A stretch of DNA of 64,000 nucleotides from Membranihabitans maritimus (GTDB lineage Bacteria > Bacteroidota > Bacteroidia > Chitinophagales > Saprospiraceae). Position 1 is the first letter of the stretch; the number at the start of each line of letters is the position of its first letter. The stretch lies in assembly GCF_021729145.1 (NCBI RefSeq), contig NZ_JAJSLW010000007.1, forward strand, positions 137,067-201,066, written 5' to 3'. The translations under genes were made by a program, and so were the position numbers. Below the pieces are notes generated by a model. The model searched no databases. It was not told the DNA's origin and saw nothing but the letters and a program-made list of their open reading frames with translations. Positions 1 to 8,098 of the stretch are shown here, piece after piece.

Positions 1-221
1 AATGACTCATCAACACCCAATGCTCGCATTGCCCGCCATTTATAGTGATCTCCTTCCAACCATGCTTCCGTGATATTTTTAAAAACTCTTTCACTTAGAA
101 TATCATCAGGAGGCAAATGGTTATGATAGTCAATTATTGGCATTTTTTCCGCATGGTCAAAATATAACCGCCTTGCATAATCATTTCCTAAAATAAAATC
201 ATCACTTATAAAGTCTGACAT
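1..221 (-). CDS. uxaC: Uronate isomerase UxaC, N-terminal part (runs off left edge)
   Basis: Isomerises D-glucuronate to D-fructuronate (and galacturonate to tagaturonate) in the cytoplasm, the first step of uronate breakdown. Only the first 73 codons lie in the window. Visible features are the His-x-His metal pair of the amidohydrolase fold at residues 33 and 35 in PIIDYHNHLPP and the following block LEGDHYKWRAMRA, both typical of the UxaC N-terminus. The ATG at 221 is followed in frame without stops to the edge. It is the last visible gene of the minus-strand uronate operon, 81 bp after the DUF1080 gene, and its presence with uxuA and an SDR reductase identifies glucuronate as the likely substrate of the operon. 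Identification is by recognised family sequence; the C-terminal catalytic part is not visible. Confidence 0.9.
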   Translation of the reverse strand, partial: MSDFISDDFILGNDYARRLYFDHAEKMPIIDYHNHLPPDDILSERVFKNITEAWLEGDHYKWRAMRALGVDES

Positions 222-302
222 AAATAAATTTATAAATCAAAAAAACAATATCTAAATGTAGCGCCGGCAATGCTCAAAGTCACACCAGGGTTTTGAAAAA
301 AA

Positions 303-1676
303 TTAAAACTCACGTACTTTAATACTTCTATATGCCACCCGATTACCATGGTCCTGCAAAAGGATATGCCCTTCATCTAATTCCCCAAAATTCGGCCATT
401 TTTCATACTTGCTATAATCAACTAGAGCTCTGAATGTGGGTGTTTTTCTCTCATATTCAACCACTTTAAATCCGTTTAACCAGTGTTCTACATGATTTCC
501 TTTTACTACAATTCTTCCCTGGTTCCAATTATCCACGCCCCTAAAAGGTTTTCCCCTACTGGGTACGGAAAGATTGGAGGCCGGAATTAAATCATATAAT
601 GATCCTACAGTCCTGTTACCATTAACTCCCTTTTTGGCGTCCGGGTGTTCTTTATCGTCCAATACCTGGAATTCTAATCCAATAGCTGAACCAGAACCCT
701 TATTTAACTCGGCATCAACAAAATATTTCACGCCGGAATTGGCGCCTTCCGTAATTTTGAACTCAAATTTTAGTTCAAAATTACCAAACAAATCTTCCGT
801 TACAATATCACCGCCGTTGGTTGATTCACCTCCATTTCCTTCTAAAACAACCAACTCACCGTCTTCTATTTCCCATCCTCTTGCCGGGAAAGATTCCAAT
901 TTAGCTCCTCTCCAACCGTCTGTTGATTTACCGTCCCAAAGCATTCTCCAACCTGTTCTTTTCTCGTGTTCACTCAAATGGTTAGCTATATAATTTAATT
1001 CTGGTGCATAGGTGGCTACAGGCCATCGGTTCTCTTCCAGGTTCTCTGTAGCAATTCGGATATTTTTCCACCTGATTTCATTTCCTGCCTGTTCTTCTCT
1101 ACCTATTCCGTGAACCTGTAGTCCGATAAACCCTTCTGAAGTCATATCATCCAACAAATTAGTAGTTTGTACTCCATTCACCCAAATACGTATACTTGGA
1201 CCGATAGCTTCAATTCGGTATTTATTCCATCCCCCTACATTAAAAGCTTTCCTTCCCTCTTCATTTCTGGCCAAAGGATAGAGCCATCCTCTCCTTCCTT
1301 CATCGTATACCCCACCGCTATAAGCTCTGGAACTGGGATCAATTTCACATTGGTATCCATGGACCCTGCCATCTCTATATTCATCGAAGCTATTCGATCG
1401 AAACTGGACACCACTATTGAGTGACGGATCTACTTTTACTTCAAATTCCAAAATAAAATCCGAGTATAATTTATCAGTTGTCATAAATGAATTAGGAGTA
1501 TTCAACTTTGATATTCCTACAATTTCATCACCATCAATTTTGTACTCTGCTTCTCCATTCAATTGTGTCCAACCGTCAAAATTCTGTCCGTTAAATAACT
1601 CTTTCCAATTCAGGTCCTGGGCAAAAATTGATTGCACGCCCAGAAGTGCAAAAATAGCTAGTGTAATATTCTTCAT
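303..1676 (-). CDS. Secreted protein with two DUF1080 (3-keto-disaccharide hydrolase-type) domains
   Basis: 457 aa. A Sec signal peptide covers residues 1-19 (hydrophobic [14 protein letters not shown], cleavage before QD). Two tandem jelly-roll DUF1080 domains follow: one at about residues 23-210, opening with [13 protein letters not shown], and one at about 240-457, opening with [13 protein letters not shown], each with an aromatic beta-sandwich pattern. DUF1080 proteins are carbohydrate-active proteins in Bacteroidota, some shown to act on 3-keto-glycosides. A duplicated architecture is less usual than single-domain forms. It lies 12 bp after the TRAP permease gene in the uronate operon, so a role in releasing or handling uronate-containing sugars outside the cytoplasm is inferred. 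The exact reaction cannot be told from sequence. Confidence 0.8.
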   Translation of the reverse strand: MKNITLAIFALLGVQSIFAQDLNWKELFNGQNFDGWTQLNGEAEYKIDGDEIVGISKLNTPNSFMTTDKLYSDFILEFEVKVDPSLNSGVQFRSNSFDEYRDGRVHGYQCEIDPSSRAYSGGVYDEGRRGWLYPLARNEEGRKAFNVGGWNKYRIEAIGPSIRIWVNGVQTTNLLDDMTSEGFIGLQVHGIGREEQAGNEIRWKNIRIATENLEENRWPVATYAPELNYIANHLSEHEKRTGWRMLWDGKSTDGWRGAKLESFPARGWEIEDGELVVLEGNGGESTNGGDIVTEDLFGNFELKFEFKITEGANSGVKYFVDAELNKGSGSAIGLEFQVLDDKEHPDAKKGVNGNRTVGSLYDLIPASNLSVPSRGKPFRGVDNWNQGRIVVKGNHVEHWLNGFKVVEYERKTPTFRALVDYSKYEKWPNFGELDEGHILLQDHGNRVAYRSIKVREF

Positions 1677-1688
1677 AGTATAATAATT

Positions 1689-2993
1689 TTAAAATCCGAA
1701 TAATCTTGGCAACCAAAGTGCCAAGTCAGGAATGTATGTAACAATAAATAGTATTATAATCATAGTAAATAGAAAGGGTAACAATGGTCGAATAACTTCC
1801 GTTACTTTTACTTTTGCCACTCCACTACCGACAAATAATAAAGTACCTACCGGCGGAGTACATATTCCAATGCACAAATTCATTACCATTATGATTCCAA
1901 AATGCACAGGGTGCATTCCCATTTCAGTGACTAGTGGTAAAAAGATTGGAGTAAAAATAAGTACAGCCGGTGTAATATCCATAAATGTTCCAACAATAAG
2001 TAAAGTGATATTTATAATCAACAAAATGAGTATAGGATTACTAATGTTGGTCAGAATCAAATCAGTTATATACTGAGGAAAACTTTCAAATGAAAACAAC
2101 CACGACATGGCCATTGAAGTACCGATCAAAAATGTAACAATAGCATTGGTCTTGGCACTACTGAGAAATATGTGTTTAAAATCAGAAAATTTCACTTCTT
2201 TATAAGCCAATGCCAGCACTGCAGCATATATAACGGCAATTGCAGCAGCTTCTGTTGCAGTAAATACCCCTACAACAATTCCTCCCACCACAACTACTAA
2301 CATTAACAGACTGAAGAAAGCTCCCTTAAAATCCTTCCAAAGTTGAGAAAATGGAACTCGCTCTCCTCTGGGCAATTTCATTTTACGTGCAAAAAAGAAA
2401 GAAGCTAACATCAATCCCAATCCGGTCAAAATTCCCGGGACATACCCCGCCAGGAATAGAGCAGCGACCGAGGCAGATCCACCACTCGCTAGTGCGAAAA
2501 CAATCAGTACATTACTCGGAGGAATGACCAAACCGGTGGAAGATGAAGTAATATTAATCGCCGCCGTATAAGGCTTCGGGTATCCTTCCTTGACCATTCT
2601 ATCTGTCATGGTACTACCAATTGCTGAGGCCGCAGCCACAGCTGATCCGGATATGGCCCCAAACAACATAGCAGCCAAAATATTCACAAATGATAATCCT
2701 CCCGGCAGTGAACCAACCAGAGATTTAGCAAAATTAATCAGCCGCCTGGCAATTCCGCCCTGATTCATTATTTCACCAGCCAAAACAAAAAACGGAATAG
2801 CCAATAAAGCAAATGAATCCAGTCCAGTCATCATTCTCTGGCTAACCGTCGTCATTGCCGGTAAAAAAGGAATACTCAAAACCAGTGTTATGGTAGTGGA
2901 AATACCAATACTGTATGCAACGGGAACCTTAAGAAATAGCAGTAGGAAAAACGAAACAAACAGAATCAGTATACTGATCAATTCAGGATTCAT
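1689..2993 (-). CDS. TRAP transporter large permease subunit (DctM family)
   Basis: 434 aa, about 12-13 hydrophobic segments throughout. This is the ion-coupled transport channel of a tripartite ATP-independent periplasmic transporter. Family hallmarks are the start PVAYSIGISTTITL, the FFVLAGEIMNQGG segment near residue 90 and the GSAVAAASAIGS block near residue 120, followed by PPSNVLIVFALASGG. Length is normal for DctM. It overlaps the upstream small permease gene by 11 bp, showing translational coupling. With the solute-binding protein upstream and uxuA, uxaC and an SDR reductase in the same operon, the cargo is inferred to be a uronate such as D-glucuronate. TRAP systems take organic acids, which fits. 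Confidence 0.92.
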   Translation of the reverse strand: MNPELISILILFVSFFLLLFLKVPVAYSIGISTTITLVLSIPFLPAMTTVSQRMMTGLDSFALLAIPFFVLAGEIMNQGGIARRLINFAKSLVGSLPGGLSFVNILAAMLFGAISGSAVAAASAIGSTMTDRMVKEGYPKPYTAAINITSSSTGLVIPPSNVLIVFALASGGSASVAALFLAGYVPGILTGLGLMLASFFFARKMKLPRGERVPFSQLWKDFKGAFFSLLMLVVVVGGIVVGVFTATEAAAIAVIYAAVLALAYKEVKFSDFKHIFLSSAKTNAIVTFLIGTSMAMSWLFSFESFPQYITDLILTNISNPILILLIINITLLIVGTFMDITPAVLIFTPIFLPLVTEMGMHPVHFGIIMVMNLCIGICTPPVGTLLFVGSGVAKVKVTEVIRPLLPFLFTMIIILFIVTYIPDLALWLPRLFGF

Positions 2994-3465
2994 GCGTTGG
3001 GTTTTTAGAATTTGAAATCTTTTTCAAATGATCTATAGTATAGATGATAATCAAAATGCCACTAATGGGTAATATCGAATAAATAATACCTAAAGGGATT
3101 TGCAATGCAGGAGATTTTTGATCGAGGTAAAAGGTCATATACATTAAATACGCACCCCCAATAACAAGAACGGCAAGAGAGAATAGCAATATCAAAATCT
3201 CGATAAAATAATCCAATTTCTTCTGTTGCTTATGGGAGAATTTATTAAAAAAATAATCAATAGAGATGTGTTCTCGCTGCCCTGTCATATAAGCTGCTCC
3301 CAAAATAGCAAGCCACATCAGGCAAAAACGAGCCAGTTCCTCCGTAAATGAAGCTGAAAAATTAAAGATATATCTACTCAATACCTGCCATGTAACACTA
3401 AATGTCATTATAATAAATATACCTATCAAAATTCTTTCGACGGTTTTGTTCATTACTGTTATCAT
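2983..3465 (-). CDS. TRAP transporter small permease subunit (DctQ family)
   Basis: 160 aa with four predicted transmembrane helices (about residues 10-30, 45-62, 87-108 and 122-143). The DctQ signature is present: the FTEELARFCLMWLAILGAAY segment around residues 40-59, and REHISIDYFFNK just after it. The subunit partners DctM in the inner membrane. The gene overlaps dctP by 4 bp at its start and dctM by 11 bp at its end, so the three are one translationally coupled unit. The start at 3465 gives MITVMNKTVERILIG; the second Met, five codons in, is also possible. Confidence 0.9.
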   Translation of the reverse strand: MITVMNKTVERILIGIFIIMTFSVTWQVLSRYIFNFSASFTEELARFCLMWLAILGAAYMTGQREHISIDYFFNKFSHKQQKKLDYFIEILILLFSLAVLVIGGAYLMYMTFYLDQKSPALQIPLGIIYSILPISGILIIIYTIDHLKKISNSKNPTHES

Positions 3466-4442
3466 GAGCCAACATTTTCTATCCTGGTTAACAAATCACC
3501 CAATACAGGATCCTTCATTAGTCTTTCTTTTATAGGCCGTGTTTTTTCCCGAAAAGATTCAGTATCAGGTTGAATTATCTCTACGCCCTGTTCTCGCAAA
3601 TACTTCATATCACTTTCTACGGCCTCCTCCCAATACTGTTTTTCAGCCACCAGAGACTTCTCAGCCGCATCCATTAACCAACTTTGTTCTTCTGCGGAAA
3701 GACTTTCCCATACCCTCGTACCAATGACCAAAACATCCGGAAGAAACGTATGGCGGTCCAGGGAATAATATTTACAAACTTCATAATGGTTGGAAGACAC
3801 CACTGAAGGAGGATTGTTTTCCGCACCGTCGACAACACCTTGTTGAAGGGCAGTATACAATTCCCCGAAAGACATAGGAGTAGCAGACCCACCCAACATA
3901 TTGACCATTTCAATGGCCATCTGGTCGTTCATTACTCTCAATTTGAGCCCCTCCACATCATCAGCGGTACGTATCGGCTTGTCTTTAGTATAAAAACTTC
4001 GGCTTCCCGCATCGTAAAAACATAAACCTTTTAATAGGTAATCTTGTCCGCTTTCGAGTATTTCTTTTCCAATTTCTCCTTCCAAAACTTCCCAACCATG
4101 ATCTGCATCCCGAAATAGATAAGGTACTCCAAGAACCTTGTATTTGGGAGAAAAATTAGCCATAGTCCCTGCACTAACTTTGGTCATAGCCACACTACCA
4201 ATCTGCAGAAGTTCCAGTACCTCACGTTCTGATCCCAACTGGCTTGAAGGGTAAATCTTAAGTTCCATTTTGCCACCAGAATTTTCAACCACTTTCTCAT
4301 TTAAAAATTCAATGGCCTTGTGCACAGGGTGACTCACGGGAAGGGAATGCGCCATTATTATGGTTTTCGTTTCTTGAGTACCTGAACAGGAGAAGAAAAG
4401 AAAACTTAAAATTGTGGCGACAATAGAAATGTATCGGCTCAT
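3462..4442 (-). CDS. TRAP transporter solute-binding protein (DctP family), lipoprotein
   Basis: 326 aa periplasmic binding component of the TRAP importer. The N-terminus has a lipoprotein signal with lipobox FFSC at residues 16-19, so the protein is probably membrane-tethered; many DctP proteins are soluble, and tethering is common in Bacteroidota. DctP-family landmarks are HSLPVSHPVHKA near residue 33, LRVMNDQMAIEMVNMLGG around 168 (the conserved Arg that binds the substrate carboxylate lies here) and TALQQGVVDGAENNP around 204. It lies 5 bp after uxuA and overlaps dctQ. The operon context points to a uronate ligand. Confidence 0.92.
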   Translation of the reverse strand: MSRYISIVATILSFLFFSCSGTQETKTIIMAHSLPVSHPVHKAIEFLNEKVVENSGGKMELKIYPSSQLGSEREVLELLQIGSVAMTKVSAGTMANFSPKYKVLGVPYLFRDADHGWEVLEGEIGKEILESGQDYLLKGLCFYDAGSRSFYTKDKPIRTADDVEGLKLRVMNDQMAIEMVNMLGGSATPMSFGELYTALQQGVVDGAENNPPSVVSSNHYEVCKYYSLDRHTFLPDVLVIGTRVWESLSAEEQSWLMDAAEKSLVAEKQYWEEAVESDMKYLREQGVEIIQPDTESFREKTRPIKERLMKDPVLGDLLTRIENVGS

Positions 4443-4447
4443 TATTT

Positions 4448-5614
4448 TTAGGTGTTATTCAATTCAACAATTGTCCTTTCTATTCCCATCAATGCTCTAA
4501 GCCCTTTCATTCTACCGATACAGGTATATCCCGGATTGGTCTGTTTCTTCAAGTCATCCATCATTGCATGGCCGTGATCAGGTCTCATGGGTACCTGCCT
4601 GTCCTGGCCGTAAAATGCTCTTATTATTGATACAAAATCTGCGTTCCCTTCCAGATGGTCAGCTTCATAAAAATGGCGATCGTCCACCACTTCCACACTT
4701 CGAAGATGAAGAAAATGAATTCGGTCTTTAAACTCTTTTACCATCTCTACCAAATCGTTCTCAGGATTCGCTCCAAATGACCCCGTACAAAAACAAATCC
4801 CATTATTATTTGAAGGGACGTTGTCCATCAAAAATCTAAGGTCGTCCCGGTTACTCACAAATCTGGGAATACCAAAAATCTCGAAAGGGGGATCGTCAGG
4901 ATGTATGGCAAGGTTTATACCCCATTCTTCAGCTACAGGAGTTACTTCTGTTAAAAAAGCAACCATGTTATTTTTGAGATCTTGTTTGGTTATTCCATCA
5001 TATAGCGAGAGTTTTTTCTTAAACTCATCCAATTCATACCCTTCCTCAGAACCCGGCAATCCTGCAAGGATATTCCGTTGCAAAATCCTCTTCGCTTCAT
5101 CATTCATTTTTTGGTACAAATCTCCGGCCTTACTAATTATTTCCTGAGAGTAATCTGCAGCCGCTCCTTCCCGTTCTAGGATAAAAAGATCAAATGCAGC
5201 TAAATCGACAATATCAAAATAGAGAGCTAAGGTTTCATCCGGTAATTTATGATACAAGCGTGTCCGCGTCCAATCGAGAATCGGCATGAAATTATAGGTT
5301 ACGGTCTTGATTCCAGCTTTACCAAGGTTTCTCAAGGACTCCTTATAATTTTCTATAATTTTCTCACTTCCCGCTGCATTCAATTTCACATCCTCGTGTA
5401 CGGGCAGACTCTCTACAACACTCCAGGTTAAATTTGCATCAGATACTTCTTTTTGTCTTTTTAGGATTTCTTCTAGCGGCCAAACTTCTCCATTGGGAAT
5501 ATGGTGTAAAGCTGTAACAATTCCTGTCGCCCCAGCCTGTCTAATATCTAAAAGGCTTACGGCATCCGATGGCCCATACCACCGCATGGTATGCTCAAAA
5601 ATATTTTTCTTCAT
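4448..5614 (-). CDS. uxuA: Mannonate dehydratase UxuA
   Basis: 388 aa. Dehydrates D-mannonate to 2-keto-3-deoxygluconate, the step after fructuronate reduction. Family landmarks are the N-terminal MRWYGPSDAVSLLDIRQAG, the AIHPDDPPFEIFGIPR block near residue 240, GICFCTGSFGANPENDL near 272, HFLHLRSV near 300 and the C-terminal MRPDHGHAMMDD near 342, which hold the metal-binding Cys and His residues. Length matches bacterial UxuA. It sits between the SDR reductase (27 bp) and dctP (5 bp). No KDG kinase or aldolase gene is visible; these would have to lie beyond the left edge or elsewhere. Confidence 0.96.
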   Translation of the reverse strand: MKKNIFEHTMRWYGPSDAVSLLDIRQAGATGIVTALHHIPNGEVWPLEEILKRQKEVSDANLTWSVVESLPVHEDVKLNAAGSEKIIENYKESLRNLGKAGIKTVTYNFMPILDWTRTRLYHKLPDETLALYFDIVDLAAFDLFILEREGAAADYSQEIISKAGDLYQKMNDEAKRILQRNILAGLPGSEEGYELDEFKKKLSLYDGITKQDLKNNMVAFLTEVTPVAEEWGINLAIHPDDPPFEIFGIPRFVSNRDDLRFLMDNVPSNNNGICFCTGSFGANPENDLVEMVKEFKDRIHFLHLRSVEVVDDRHFYEADHLEGNADFVSIIRAFYGQDRQVPMRPDHGHAMMDDLKKQTNPGYTCIGRMKGLRALMGIERTIVELNNT

Positions 5615-5641
5615 TGTTTCGTAATATATATTCTAATTAAT

Positions 5642-6451
5642 TTAAACTCCGCTAAAACTACTAAAACCACCGTCTACAGGAACGATCACTCCGGTAACAA
5701 ACCTGGAGGCATCACTACTCAGGTAGTGGACAACCCCATTTAATTCCTCAGGTTTTCCAAATCGACCATACGGTGTACTAGCTATAATCGTTTCCCCTCT
5801 GGAAGTTAAAGAACCATCCTCATTAGTCAATAATCTTTCGTTCTGCTCAGTTAAAAAGAAGCCAGGCGCAATAGCATTTACACGAATTTTTTCTCCATAT
5901 TTCTTTGCAAATTCTACCGCCAACCACTTGGTAAATATATCTACACTACCCTTTGCCATAGAGTAGCCCAGCACCCGGGTAATGGCTCTGTCTGCTGCCA
6001 TAGAAGAATAATTTATGATACTACTATTGCTCCCTTCAGGGAACAAATCAGCTAGCACATAAGTGGGTAATAAAGTTCCCATCAAATTGAGATCAAATAC
6101 CTCTCGTAAATCTGAAATACTCGCATCAAAAAAAGAACTATCCGGTTGAATCACTGCACCGGGTTTATTCCCTCCCGCTGCATTTATGAGCACATCTATT
6201 CCTCCCCATTTTTCTTTCAGCTCCTTCTTTACACTTAATAAAAAGTCTTCATCCAATACATCTCCTGAGAACCCCAACACATCTCCCTTTTCACTCCAAT
6301 GCATCAAGAGCTTTTTTAGCTTTTCCGGGGTGCGATTAATTACGCAAACCTTTGCGCCATTTTCCAATAAATAATTGACCGCCTCCTTTCCCAAAACCCC
6401 GGAGCCTCCGGTTATTACAATACGCTTACTTTCAATACTAAATATTGACAT
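5642..6451 (-). CDS. SDR-family D-mannonate oxidoreductase (fructuronate reductase type)
   Basis: Short-chain dehydrogenase/reductase of 269 aa. The Rossmann glycine motif TGGSGVLG is at about residues 15-22, the NAAGG motif near 90, and the catalytic Ser...YSMAKGS (Tyr and Lys) near 165-169. The C-terminal VTGVIVPVDGGFSSFSG is the usual SDR tail. SDR enzymes replace the long-chain UxuB in several phyla (B. subtilis UxuB is of this type). As first gene of the operon ahead of uxuA, it is inferred to reduce D-fructuronate to D-mannonate. I chose the ATG at 6451 over the in-frame TTG at 6454. The 5' region carries a candidate promoter and operators. Confidence 0.88.
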   Translation of the reverse strand: MSIFSIESKRIVITGGSGVLGKEAVNYLLENGAKVCVINRTPEKLKKLLMHWSEKGDVLGFSGDVLDEDFLLSVKKELKEKWGGIDVLINAAGGNKPGAVIQPDSSFFDASISDLREVFDLNLMGTLLPTYVLADLFPEGSNSSIINYSSMAADRAITRVLGYSMAKGSVDIFTKWLAVEFAKKYGEKIRVNAIAPGFFLTEQNERLLTNEDGSLTSRGETIIASTPYGRFGKPEELNGVVHYLSSDASRFVTGVIVPVDGGFSSFSGV

Positions 6452-6661
6452 CAAAATTCTTTTAGAATTATTATTTCAAATTAGATTCAAAAAATGAAAA
6501 TTAAAAATGCTAAAACTACATCAAAAAAGATGATTTATCAAAATAAAACTCTTCAATTTTTTCATTTTCGCATGCAGTCTTTTTTAGGAAAGGAAGGTTA
6601 TCTCATTTTTTTTCCTACTTCAGAATTTTAAAAAATATTTACTCCCCTTTCAAAATTTGAC

Positions 6662-6675
6662 AACGAATAATCGTT
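6662..6675. promoter_or_regulatory. Inverted repeat AACGA-N4-TCGTT, candidate operator of the uronate operon
   Basis: Perfect 5-bp arms with a 4-bp spacer, lying between the candidate -7 box (6702-6709) and the first gene of the uronate operon, that is, downstream of the expected transcription start where a repressor would block elongation or initiation. It shares ATCGTT with the second palindrome at 6757-6768. LacI/GntR-type sugar-acid regulators bind palindromes of this size, but no regulator gene is visible in the window. Confidence 0.35.
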
Positions 6676-6701
6676 ACCCTTGCATTTCATTTATTCCCTC
6701 C

Positions 6702-6709
6702 CAAATATA
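6702..6709 (-). promoter_or_regulatory. Candidate -7 box (TATATTTG) of the uronate operon
   Basis: Exact match to TAnnTTTG on the minus strand. The nearest upstream TTTG on that strand (plus-strand CAAA at 6725-6728) is about 15 bp away, shorter than the usual 19-21 bp, so the -33 element is uncertain. Expected transcript start is near 6695, giving a leader of roughly 240 nt. Confidence 0.4.
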
Positions 6710-6756
6710 AAAGTATATTTCACACAAAAAGGGAAAAAAGACTGAAAAAACACGCA

Positions 6757-6768
6757 ATCGTTTACGAT
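6757..6768. promoter_or_regulatory. Palindrome ATCGT-TT-ACGAT, second candidate operator
   Basis: Perfect 5-bp arms around TT, reading AATCGTTTACGATC with its flanks, which looks like a LacI-family operator half-site pair. It lies upstream of the candidate uronate promoter and 75 bp before the purS promoter. It shares the ATCGTT half-site with 6662-6675, so the two could act together through DNA looping. The site is visible in the sequence; its function is inferred. Confidence 0.4.
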
Positions 6769-6842
6769 CAAATAGCATACTTACTTATTTTTATTTTGAA
6801 AAGAAGGAAACAAAAAAATTCTTTAAAGAATATAGACTTCAA

Positions 6843-6850
6843 TATCTTTG
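6843..6850 (+). promoter_or_regulatory. -7 box TATCTTTG upstream of purS
   Basis: Exact TAnnTTTG match, 24 bp before the purS ATG at 6875, giving an expected leader of about 18-20 nt. No clear -33 TTTG is seen at the right distance. The position supports the ATG at 6875 over the in-frame TTG at 6848, which overlaps the box. Confidence 0.5.
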
Positions 6851-6874
6851 CGTTTCACTATTACAATAGTTACA

Positions 6875-7129
6875 ATGAAATTTACAGCAGAAATCCAGAT
6901 AATGCCTCATGAAGAACTTCTTGACCCTCAAGGCAAAACAGTAACGAAAAATCTTCCCAATATTGGAATCAACAGTATAGAAAATGTGCGAATTGGGAAA
7001 CATATCGAACTTACCGTTGAGGCAGACGACGAAGAATCTGCTAAAGCAATAGTAGACACTGCATGTAAAAAACTATTGGCCAACACTATAATGGAAAAAT
7101 ACGAATTCAAATTATTGGAAATAGCCTAA
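6875..7129 (+). CDS. purS: Phosphoribosylformylglycinamidine synthase subunit PurS
   Basis: 84 aa with the PurS fold: N-terminal MKFTAEIQIMPHEELLDPQG, then LPNIGINSIENVRIGKHIEL and the C-terminal ANTIMEKYEFKLLE. PurS bridges PurQ and PurL in the split FGAM synthase of purine synthesis. Its presence implies the genome uses the three-subunit enzyme, not the fused long PurL. purQ and purL are not adjacent. I use the ATG at 6875; an in-frame TTG at 6848 would lie in the promoter. The stop codon overlaps the rsmI start (TAATG). Confidence 0.93.
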   Translation: MKFTAEIQIMPHEELLDPQGKTVTKNLPNIGINSIENVRIGKHIELTVEADDEESAKAIVDTACKKLLANTIMEKYEFKLLEIA

Positions 7130-7794
7130 TGCTATACTTGGTTCCGACACCCATAGGCAACCTGTCAGATATCACGTACCGTGCTGTAGAAGTATTGAAA
7201 AGTGTCGACTATATACTAGCCGAGGATACACGACAAAGCGGCAAACTCATGAAAGAGTACGGGATTGTGACACCTTCGTTTTCCTTTCACATACACAATG
7301 AACACCATAAGCTTCCTTCTATTATAGAGGATCTGAAATCGGGAAAACAAATTGCTTTGGTATCGGACGCAGGTTCTCCTGGAATTTCTGACCCCGGATA
7401 CCTCCTGGTGAGGGAATGTGTTCGCGAAGACATTGATGTGTCTGGACTCCCGGGGCCTACAGCACTGATCACAGCTCTTATCACTTCGGGAATTCCATGT
7501 GACAGATTTACTTTTGAAGGTTTTCTACCTCATAAAAAAGGCAGACAATCCAAATGGAAAGAAATTTCGGAAAGACAAGAAACTACGGTTCTTTACGAAT
7601 CACCCCACAGGATAAAAAAATGTATAAAAGAAGCATATACCGCTTGTGGCCCTGGCAGACAAATATGCATTGCGCGAGAAATAACCAAAATCCATGAAGA
7701 ATACATTCGGGGAACGGTAGAAACAGTAATAAAAGAAATAGAAAATCGAAAAAATATAAAAGGAGAAATAGTTATTATATTAGCAGGGGCATAA
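7129..7794 (+). CDS. rsmI: 16S rRNA (cytidine1402-2'-O)-methyltransferase RsmI
   Basis: 221 aa SAM-dependent methyltransferase of the tetrapyrrole-methylase fold. It methylates the 2'-O of C1402 in the decoding centre of 16S rRNA. Landmarks are PTPIGNLSDITYRAVEVL at residues 5-22, AEDTRQSGKLM near 36, VSDAGSPGISDPG near 84 and LPGPTALITALITSG near 108. It is shorter than the E. coli protein (about 286 aa), matching the compact form without the long C-terminal extension. Translation is coupled to purS by a one-base overlap. Confidence 0.92.
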   Translation: MLYLVPTPIGNLSDITYRAVEVLKSVDYILAEDTRQSGKLMKEYGIVTPSFSFHIHNEHHKLPSIIEDLKSGKQIALVSDAGSPGISDPGYLLVRECVREDIDVSGLPGPTALITALITSGIPCDRFTFEGFLPHKKGRQSKWKEISERQETTVLYESPHRIKKCIKEAYTACGPGRQICIAREITKIHEEYIRGTVETVIKEIENRKNIKGEIVIILAGA

Positions 7795-7941
7795 AACGCG
7801 GAAAGGGAGAATGCGGATTACAAAAAATCCCTTACTTATTTTGCAAAGAGGACCAGTTCTAAAATCTCAAGACCTTCCCTCCAGACTTTTAACAATATTT
7901 TCCAATATTATATCTATTCTAAATAAACTTAAGACAAAACC

Positions 7942-7974
7942 TTTTGTTATTCTCACTAAAAGAAGTTAATTTTG
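7942..7974 (+). promoter_or_regulatory. suf operon promoter (TTTTG - 20 bp - TAATTTTG)
   Basis: TAATTTTG at 7967-7974 fits TAnnTTTG, and TTTTG at 7942-7946 ends 20 bp before it, the preferred Bacteroidota spacing. The expected start is near 7981, giving a leader of about 118 nt to sufB, long enough to hold the inverted repeat at 8026-8054. Confidence 0.6.
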
Positions 7975-8025
7975 CAGCAATTTTGTACACATATAGGACT
8001 TAATAAGTTTATAATGTGTTGATTT

Positions 8026-8054
8026 TTACCGGAAATATATTTTCCTACCGGTAA
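8026..8054. promoter_or_regulatory. Inverted repeat TTACCGG-N15-CCGGTAA in the sufB leader
   Basis: Perfect 7-bp arms around 15 bp, with a nested GGAAA/TTTCC. It lies between the expected transcript start and sufB, 44 bp before the ATG. It could be an operator for an Rrf2/SufR-type Fe-S regulator or an RNA hairpin; no regulator gene is nearby. Confidence 0.4.
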
Positions 8055-8098
8055 GAAAGAGGAAGAGAGCAATTTGAAGAGAACGAAAAAATAATTGA

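Larger units (their letters stand above)
6455..6842. other. Intergenic region between the uronate operon and purS
   Basis: Very AT-rich divergent intergenic DNA of about 400 bp with no credible ORF. It holds a candidate minus-strand -7 box, two short perfect inverted repeats sharing the half-site ATCGTT, and the plus-strand purS promoter at its right end; each is listed separately. Confidence 0.7.
7795..8098. other. Intergenic region upstream of sufB
   Basis: About 300 bp without an ORF. It holds the suf promoter and a long-armed inverted repeat, listed separately. No intrinsic terminator for rsmI is evident. Confidence 0.7.
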
